A stretch of 64,000 bases of DNA from assembly GCA_001599755.1 (NCBI GenBank), contig BCHX01000008.1:1612001-1676000 (forward strand), given 5' to 3'. Position 1 is the stretch's first letter. Every line of letters begins with the position of its first letter. Below, in pieces: positions 57,425 to 64,000 of the stretch. The stretch is from Gliomastix tumulicola (lineage: Eukaryota > Ascomycota > Sordariomycetes > Hypocreales > Bionectriaceae). The position numbers and the translations under genes are program-made. The notes below the pieces were generated by a model, which worked only from the letters and a program-made list of their open reading frames with translations, made no database searches and had not been told where the DNA came from.

Positions 57425-58993
57425 GCCAACATGTGTGCACTACCGGTTTGATCCAACTAGCAAGGCACGGCAGAGCAACGCAAGCGAAGCAAGGGAGCGA
57501 GTGACCTGGCTTTGCATGGCATTCCCGTGACTTTTATATCTCATATATCCAGGTGCTCCCTAAGAAGACAGTGCTCTAGGAAGCGTGCAGCAGTAGTAGC
57601 CTGTAGGTCAAGTTAGACTGGTAGGATCCTTTCCACGTAACCCATCCCAACAGTGCCCAGCTCGAGACGTGGCCGAGCGAGCCTGAGGGCGAGGGCTTTT
57701 GTTGGTCTCTCATCAAAGACCGTGTCCCACCTTTCCGACACCCTGGTTCCCCTCGTCATCATCGCATAACATCACCGCCAATTTCTCGCGACGTCTGCAG
57801 CCGCGTACCAAACCCATCTTCTGTTGATCAATCCCTGCGGATCCCCCAACGTAGCATTCACCCACTACTGGACGCCAACGCTGATGGCCAAGATTCCACC
57901 ATGAGGGCATCGCCGTGAGGGGTCGCATATTTCCGCGGCAGCCGGAGCGAGATAGCATAGACCAGCGGTGCTCACTGTGAGCGTGATTGTGAACATTGGA
58001 TGTTCTCAATGCTCTCCCACGCGATATCCTGGCGTGAGCCACAATTTGCAGAGCCAGATTGGCACTGTCAGTTGCGTGCCCTCGGTCCTCCATCCAGGGC
58101 AAGAACTGGTGGCAGCGTAGGCGATAGCTCAGCATCAGAGGCCGGCGTTTTCTGTGTGCCAAATGTGTTGTGGCACGTCCACGAACCTGCGCAGTAGCAG
58201 CAGCAGGGCGGCGTGCCAGAGTCTCAGCTTCCACCAGAGACGATGACGGTGCACGGCAAGCAAGTGCATGGAGGAACTGGCCAGAAGTAGACACCAGCAA
58301 TTCGTCTTCAAATGTCACGTCAGAAGTGCTGACGTCTCCTTCGCCCGTCTTTCGCGGAGCGCAAATCAAGAAGACGATCAGGGCGCATTCCCTGATGTCA
58401 ATGCGGGCGGGGGCGTCGACGTAAAAAGGGCTTCACGCACTGGACCTACTTCACTCAATTAGATGCAGACGTCTGCTGTCTCACGGCGTTATCCTCGCAA
58501 ATCAATTTGATGCTTTTTCCTGTGCAGGCCACCAGTCTCGGCGGGAGTGAATGTCACCGAGCACCGTTTCAGACCTTCCAGCCCACCTCGGCCTCTGGAG
58601 GATCGACGCCTGCGGCTCTCTGTAGCCTCGCATGATTAGCCACCCGCACCCGACGGCTCGCTGTGAATCCGACGACGATGCCAGGAAAAACACAGATGAC
58701 CGTCGGAACGAGGCCCTGCGCGATTAATGGCGTCTTGATGCAACGTTTTTGAGCAGCACGAAGGCACAGACACCAAGGCAAGGCTGTGTGCAAAGTCTGC
58801 AGACAATAGAAATGCATGGCGTACGCGTCGTGTTTCAGAGAGGCAAAACTGGTCAGGTTGCTCTCGAGGCGACGACGGCTGGAGTTGGGTGAGGCGCGAG
58901 GTCGTGAGAGTAAGAACCTCGACGATGGCTGTCAAGTGGGGCAAATCCCACTTCATTGGTCTGGAGCCGCCCCACAGAATAATCCCAGGCGGG

Positions 58994-59001
58994 ATCACGT
59001 G
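58994..59001. promoter_or_regulatory. RTCACGTG site in the uL2 promoter
   Basis: ATCACGTG matches the Cbf1 consensus and lies 196 bp before the uL2 start codon, nearly the same distance as the CACGTG site from the uL1 start. Confidence 0.55.
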
Positions 59002-59196
59002 GTCAGGGCTCCTCCGAGGAATCCAGCACTCCATCCACACAAAAAATTAACAGCGCCAACTGCACCCACGCCAGACTTTATCGTCAAACCACCGAGCGGC
59101 TACAGCCAGGTAATTCTTCCACCACCTCCCCCCTCTGCTTTCTTGACAAGACAACTGACGAGCATTGGGCCTCAGTCTTGACAACAACTAGCCGCC

Positions 59197-60278
59197 ATGG
59201 GTAGAGTTATTCGCAACCAGCGCAAGGGCCGTGGCTCCATCTTCAGTCAGTACCTCCCCGTCATCGTCGCCATCGCCGTCAATTCGACCTCGAACGATGC
59301 CCATTCTACTCGAAGCGAAGATTCTAACGTGTCACAGCGGCCAACACGCGCCTCAACAAGGCTCCTGCCAAGTTCCGCAACCTCGACTACGCCGAGCGCC
59401 ATGGATACCTGCGGGGAGTCGTGAAGGAGATCGTCCACGATGCCGGCAAGTTTCCCCCACCACCACATACAGAGAGGAGGAGCGATTGAAGTTTATGGGA
59501 GATTGGGGAACCTGGAGGAATCAATGAGAGAAGATCGAGGGCACGAAGACGTCGGGGAAGAATTCTTGGGGCTAACAAAAGGTGCTTTGCAGGTCGTGGT
59601 GCTCCTCTCGCCAAGGTCACTTTCCGTCACCCGTACAAGTTCAAGCAGGTTACCGAGACCTTCATCGCCAACGAGGGCATGTACACCGGCCAGTTCATCT
59701 ACGTCGGCAAGAAGGCCGCCCTGACCGTCGGCAACGTCCTTCCCCTCAGCTCCATGCCCGAGGGTACCGTCGTCTCGAACGTGGAGGAGAAGATCGGCGA
59801 CCGAGGCACCCTGGGCCGCACCTCTGGCAACTACATCACCATCATTGGCCACAACCCCGATGAGGGCAAGACCCGTATCAAGCTCCCCTCCGGTGCCAAG
59901 AAGGTTGTCCACTCCGGCTCCCGTGGTATGATCGGCATCGTTGCCGGTGGTGGTCGTACCGACAAGCCTCTCCTGAGTACGTCACCTCTGAACCTTTCTG
60001 AATCTGGCTCAATGAGCAACGGTGGACATGTTTACTAACGACCGACCCCAACAGAGGCTTCCCGCGCCAAGCATAAGTTCGCCGTCAAGCGCAACAGCTG
60101 GCCCAAGACCCGTGGTGTTGCCATGAACCCCGTCGACCATCCCCACGGTGGTGGTAACCACCAGCATATCGGTAAGGCGTCTACCATCTCGCGGTACGCT
60201 GCCCAGGGTCAGAAGGCGGGTCTCATCGCCGCCAGGAGGACGGGTCTTCTGCGTGGTACGCAGAAGACGAAGGAGTAA
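59197..60278 (+). CDS. RPL2: 60S ribosomal protein uL2 (L8/RPL2)
   Basis: Exons 59197-59245, 59338-59445, 59593-59976 and 60055-60278 give 254 residues, the standard eukaryotic uL2 length. The start has a perfect Kozak context (GCCGCCATGG). Family marks are MGRVIRNQRKGRGSIF, RNLDYAERHGYLRG, the KLPSGAKK block and AMNPVDHPHGGGNHQHIG, whose histidine loop sits near the peptidyl-transferase centre. Introns are 92, 147 and 78 bp. The second intron starts with GCAAGT, not GT, and is confirmed by frame: GCC G|GCAAGT to GCAG|GT CGT GGT restores DAGRGAPLAK. uL2 is essential for subunit joining and peptidyl transfer. An ATCACGTG element is 196 bp upstream. Confidence 0.97.
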
Positions 60279-60782
60279 GGCGGTGGCTTGCTGGGTTCAT
60301 GGTCTCGTTAGGATGGTGTTACACTGGCTTGCTTGCAAACTATTGAGGAAATCACTGCTGGGAGCAGAAATGTCTTCTGCAAGCTACGATACGAGGGAAC
60401 GCTTTTTCGGCATTTGGCGCAAAAAAATAAACAATAACGTCTTGAAATCGTCTTGTTGTCTCGCGATGCGGTGTGACTTATGGCGCGTCTTGGTACGGCA
60501 GCAAAGGAAGAGCTCGGGGCTTGTGTCTTCCTTCATCATGAGTGAGGTCATAGTACCGAGCTGAATGCCCCGGGTAGGGAGACGCGCGCCCGGCGTGACA
60601 GCTACTTCGGCAGATGTCTCACTGTTGTCGATCTCACACCCTCACTTAATACCACGAGCAATTGCATAGACGCCCGTCTAGAGCACCAAGAGACGTGCGC
60701 CACAACACTCACATGGCCTTCACAGCAAGGTGTCACGGGCGATGGCAATGTAATCAAATGTTTGTTGGGTATGCCATCAAGC
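60279..60782. other. Tail-to-tail spacer after uL2
   Basis: It holds the uL2 3' UTR, with AATAAA at 60426-60431, and the 3' UTR of the convergent membrane-protein gene. Nothing else is seen. Confidence 0.6.
60426..60431 (+). terminator. Candidate polyadenylation signal of uL2
   Basis: AATAAA within an A-rich stretch, 148 bp after the uL2 stop codon. Confidence 0.4.
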
Positions 60783-61817
60783 TCATTGCGTCTGTATGTA
60801 GGTATCAGGTAAATCACGACTGTTCTCCCGGGCCCTCCTCCAGTTCGGCACAAGGGCGACGAGCAGCGCCAGCACGATGAGAACAAAGGCCAGCAGAGGC
60901 GTAAAGATGGAAAACATGGTGAAGATGTACGAGGCCGTGTTAAACACCTTGCTGGCCCCCAGCGTGTCCGTCGACAGCCCGACCTCCATCGCGGCCAGGA
61001 TGACGACGATGTAGGCCGTCGCAGCTGCGATCCAGGCCATGTTGCTGCGGACGAAGTCGGTGTAGCTCTGCCACTGGTTGTAGTACATCCGGAACGCGGG
61101 CACGTCCTTGAAGATGAAGATCCAGTTGAGCCTGTGCAGGCGCAGCTCGGCGTGCAGGAAGCGCCGGTGCGCCTGCTTGGGGTCTGCCGCGTACGAGCTG
61201 AGGATCTCAGCCGCGAACCTGCGCCACGTCGGCCAGCTTGGATGGTCGGAGCCGTCTATGGGTATGAGCCCTTCCCGCAGGGCAAGCTCCAAGTCTACCT
61301 GGTTGGGGATTAGGCAGGCGTACGTATAGAGGAGACCAAACGCAGCCTTGCGTATCTCAGTAACAGCGGCCATATCTACTGGCGAGCCACGGGGGTAGAG
61401 ATGGTCAGGATCCGACAGATGGTCCGACCAGAACTCGGGCTCGAGAAGGTAGCGAGGCAGCGGCTTGAGATACATCCTCCCGCCGCCCCAGACGAGATGC
61501 ATGTCGAGCGCGTTGGTCGGCACGATCTTTCTCCCCAGGAGAACCAGCGTACTAAGAGATCGGGCTGGTCGGCGGAAGCCAGCAAGCCAGAGTTTAGGGT
61601 GGATGTCATCGAGGCGGCTCAGCGAGTACTCGGCCCTGAGGAACTCCCCAAACGTCGCATCGTTGATGACCCTGATCTCTTTGTTGAAGGGCCCAGTACG
61701 GAAGAAGACGGGAAGGTGGTCCCAGAAGGTCACCCTCTCATTAGCGGTCGTTGGCAAAGACGACTTAAAAAGACGTGTGTGGAAAGGACTAGCCGTCTGT
61801 CTGGCGAGAAACAGGCC
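60783..61817 (-). CDS. Fungal membrane protein, DUF6601-like; 5' end unresolved
   Basis: The minus-strand frame is open from 61817 to the stop at 60783, but no ATG occurs before well inside the conserved part, so a first exon is missing from this model. The conserved body starts at VTFWDHLPVFFRTGPFNKEI and continues with LHPKL-like DIHPKLWLAGFRRPARSL, DMHLVWGGGRMYLKPLPRYLL, FGLLYTYACLIP and LHRLNWIFIF. Two C-terminal membrane helices are clear (AWIAAATAYIVVILAAMEVG and IFTPLLAFVLIVLALLVALV). From memory this matches the fungal DUF6601 family, which is sometimes mislabelled as a subtilisin-like protease; no protease motif is present. A possible first exon begins near 61914 (MLSDAPTFKPESY), but I could not join it in frame with good sites. 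Function unknown. Confidence 0.72.
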   Translation of the reverse strand, partial: GLFLARQTASPFHTRLFKSSLPTTANERVTFWDHLPVFFRTGPFNKEIRVINDATFGEFLRAEYSLSRLDDIHPKLWLAGFRRPARSLSTLVLLGRKIVPTNALDMHLVWGGGRMYLKPLPRYLLEPEFWSDHLSDPDHLYPRGSPVDMAAVTEIRKAAFGLLYTYACLIPNQVDLELALREGLIPIDGSDHPSWPTWRRFAAEILSSYAADPKQAHRRFLHAELRLHRLNWIFIFKDVPAFRMYYNQWQSYTDFVRSNMAWIAAATAYIVVILAAMEVGLSTDTLGASKVFNTASYIFTMFSIFTPLLAFVLIVLALLVALVPNWRRARENSRDLPDTYIQTQ

Positions 61818-62502
61818 TCATCGTCAGCTCATATCTGGACCACAGGCAGACAATGGACAAAGCCGGCCTACCATAACTTTCGGGTTTGAAAGTGGGTGCA
61901 TCACTCAACATGCTCGAGAGTGCCTGGAAGACGAACCCGATGCAGGGGTAATGAGAGCTGCAGGAAGCAGAAGTTGCACAATTACCCATGACCAAGTGTA
62001 GCTGGGTCCAGTGGCCAACTGATGCAGCCTGGCGATCCAGGGCCTGTCATTTCAGGCCTTGGCTGCATCTGCATGTCCGTGCCGAGCTGACAACTGTGCA
62101 GCGCACCAATGTGCAAATAGCGGATGGTTGATTTTCGATGTGAGACAGGTTTGTCTTAGAGGAACAGCAGCTTCCACAAAGCCCGAGCTTTGAGGAACGA
62201 GTTCAAGGCCAGACAGAAGCACTATTTGCATCCCTTCCTCAAGTATTAGCTCCAGCATACACAGCTCCACCTCTGCGAGTAGCGGGCTATGACTGCTACT
62301 GGGTAATCAAGTGGTGGAAGAAAAGCTTGAGTCACATATACACCCAAAATGTATGGTCCCATAAGTCAAAAATTTATTCGACTAATACGTGGATATTTAG
62401 GAGACGGAATTGAGTTGTTGGTACTAATACTACCTGTAGGTAAGCAATCTACGCCTCCCTTGGTTATCGATCTAGTCATTCCTCTGCCTTCCTTCCTCAA
62501 TT
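61818..62502. other. Spacer upstream of the DUF6601-like gene
   Basis: The missing first exon of the DUF6601-like gene should lie here (61818 to about 62000). The rest is the 3' flank of the HNH gene. No other gene is seen. Confidence 0.5.
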
Positions 62503-63768
62503 TCATCCGGTCCTTCCAACTTGGTCAGCGAGCCATGGCAGCACAGTCCAGTCTGCATCAGGCGTTAGATTGAAGCCGTGATCTATAGCGTCTGCTGCTC
62601 CTGACATGGCCGCGATTCGGATAAGTGCCCACTGGATAGCCAGCATATCTCTCAGCTTTTCAGCCTCCTCTAAAGGACATTTGATGTGGAAAAGATGGCC
62701 TGATTCGATGGGGGTCATGGTTATCGTACTCTTAGTGAGCAGGCCGTCGGGCCTGGTATAGTCGCTGAGCGTGCGAATGAGACTCTGAGGGTTGTCGGCT
62801 TTCTCCTGTCCCAGGTCAACGGGGCTCGCGTAGTTCTTGTAGGAACCCCTTGGAAGCCAAACAAATTGGAAGATGAGGTCGCCCATCACACCTTCGCCTA
62901 CTTCCTCAGGGACAACGGTGATCGGTTTGAGGCCGAAGAGAGCCCGACCCCAAGCCTTATGAAGATTTGGAGACAGAGAAATCATATTCCCAGGCACGTC
63001 GGAGAAGCCGGGTTCGCCGAGCTTGATGAACTTGTCAAGGGGAATGCCGAAATGTACAAGAGACACCTGGAGTAGCGTTGTCTCATCGTGTCTCGTCCAG
63101 GTGTCATCCCAAGCAATTGGGATAACGTGTGCACCTTTTGTGATTGCGAACCCGGTGATAACACAACGCCCATTGTCCCTTTCAAGACAAGCTTCCCGGG
63201 GGGTTGACTTGCGGCTAATTTTGCCGGGGCCATAGGCCGTATCATTGTCATCTTTGCGCTTGGAATCGTCCGCAGCAGGGTCTTCAAAGTCATTGCCGGC
63301 GTCGTCAGCTGACGTGCTCTTCAAGACTGTTTGGATTTCCAATTAGCATCAAGTACCAATCAGAGGGGAACAAGACAAGGGTCAAGAAAATTGCGTAGAG
63401 GAAAACAGAGACTTACATCTATACGTCGCTCTTTCGACACCTTGGATATGGTGCTGCAGTGCCAGCAAGTCGTCCCTTTCTCCTAGTCCGCTTCTCAGTT
63501 GCTGTAGTGGAAGAATATAGAAGGCGACCAGAGTCGTGGAGGAGAGTTGGAATCTTTTGTTTTCCTTCCAAGTGAGCTTCAGAAATTTGTTGGCGAGGTC
63601 AAGTCGCTCTTCAAACTCCTCGACTGGGAGAAGGTCAGTGACCTCTGCCCACTCCGGCGTAGACGTGAGCATCTTGGCAAGATCCGTGGTCGCGATGTGA
63701 TTGGTTTTGTTTATGGCGTACCATTCGACAAGTCTCTCCTGCAGGAGGTCAAGTTCTGACTGTGGCAT
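62503..63768 (-). CDS. HNH-domain protein (fungal HNH_2 family)
   Basis: Minus-strand exons 63417-63768 and 62503-63326, with a 90-bp intron (GTAAGT to CAG), encode 391 residues. Residues 1-115 are helical without a known domain. A short acidic linker (DDSKRKDDND) leads to the HNH region at about 165-260: RCVITGF, AHVIPIAW, then NMISLSPNLHKAWGRALFGLKPI, which supply the H, N and H positions of the fold. This arrangement is widespread as expanded families in filamentous ascomycetes. Nuclease activity has not been shown for it as far as I know, so binding or a degenerate role is possible. No signal peptide or membrane segment is present. No partner gene nearby suggests a defence or mobile context. 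Confidence 0.83.
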
Positions 63769-64000
63769 CTTGACCTAGATATTCGTTGTTGTTAGGGTGG
63801 GTAGATAGAAAGTTAGTTTACGTATGCCGGTGGTTGGGTGAAGAGGTTGGGTTGAAGAGGTTGGGTATTAGTGAGCATTGGTCTTACGTTTATTTGAGCA
63901 TATTAGGTCTGAGAGCCATATACAGCCAAGGTGTATATGAGAGAAGTGCGGACGAAGGCGAGGTCGATAACGGAGCGCGATCGGCGGGACCTTGACGAAC
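63769..64000. other. Window edge upstream of the HNH gene
   Basis: The last 232 bp contain only the putative promoter of the HNH gene. GGGT-rich words here are not a telomere array. Confidence 0.5.

Larger units (their letters stand above)
57198..59196. other. 2.0-kb divergent spacer between the WHIM-domain gene and uL2
   Basis: It contains a CACTGG minisatellite (57401-57424) on the WHIM-gene side and an ATCACGTG element (58994-59001) on the uL2 side. A 218-codon minus-strand frame (57713-58369) has no domain and I do not accept it as a gene. Confidence 0.5.

Noticed and set aside
57713..58369. 218-codon frame on the minus strand in the uL2/WHIM spacer
   Set aside because: No recognisable family, poor codon preference and no splice-consistent neighbours.
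63780..63900. GGGT-rich words as telomeric repeats
   Set aside because: They are irregular and not TTAGGG arrays.

Overview
This is a gene-dense nuclear window from a filamentous ascomycete (Pezizomycotina), most likely a Sordariomycete. The evidence is the short introns (about 55-110 bp) with GTAAGT/GTATGT-type donors, GCTAAC branch sites and CAG/TAG acceptors, the C-ending codon preference, and lineage-typical families (DUF1770, DUF3074, a DUF6601-like membrane protein, a fungal long-chain alcohol oxidase). No rRNA, tRNA, transposon, CRISPR array or secondary-metabolite cluster was recognised. Two ambiguous bases (positions 641 and 644) mark a weak assembly spot.

Layout. 2.1-5.4 kb: insulysin-type M16 protease (STE23/IDE). 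About 6.4-11.5 kb: DUSP-containing ubiquitin hydrolase (UBP12 type). 13.8-16.7 kb: cAMP phosphodiesterase. 17.9-20.4 kb: FAD-dependent long-chain alcohol oxidase. 23.7-24.7 kb: unrecognised orphan gene between two 3-kb spacers. 27.6-28.4 kb (-): ARL1. 29.5-30.0 kb: ribosomal protein eL39. 30.9-31.6 kb (-): SKP1. 35.0-36.7 kb: SMP3 GPI mannosyltransferase. 37.2-38.0 kb (-): ribosomal protein uL1. 38.5-43.4 kb: THADA/Trm732. 43.5-45.6 kb (-): DUF3074 protein. 46.3-50.4 kb (-): SIP3/LAM-type sterol-transfer protein. 51.5-53.2 kb (-): eRF1. 54.0-54.6 kb: DUF1770 protein. 54.9-57.2 kb (-): WHIM/DDT-like chromatin factor. 59.2-60.3 kb: ribosomal protein uL2. 60.8-61.8 kb (-): DUF6601-like membrane protein. 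62.5-63.8 kb (-): HNH-domain protein.

Functionally this is mostly core housekeeping: translation (eL39, uL1, uL2, eRF1, Trm732), ubiquitin turnover (UBP12, SKP1), membrane traffic and lipids (ARL1, SMP3, SIP3, DUF3074) and cAMP signalling. Genes are not in operons. Several pairs are head-to-head with a shared promoter (ARL1/eL39, uL1/Trm732, eRF1/DUF1770), others tail-to-tail.

I found no convincing new multi-gene system. The most unusual signals are at the RNA level: two GC-AG introns needed to keep frame (Trm732, uL2), a 5-nt terminal coding exon in eRF1 whose TGA-C stop is followed in frame by 74 open codons, a 6-nt first coding exon in eL39, several stop-free introns of 3n length, and RTCACGTG sites in two ribosomal-protein promoters. 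Splice sites were assigned by eye from reading frame and consensus, without transcript data. Two genes (UBP12, the DUF6601-like gene) have unresolved starts.
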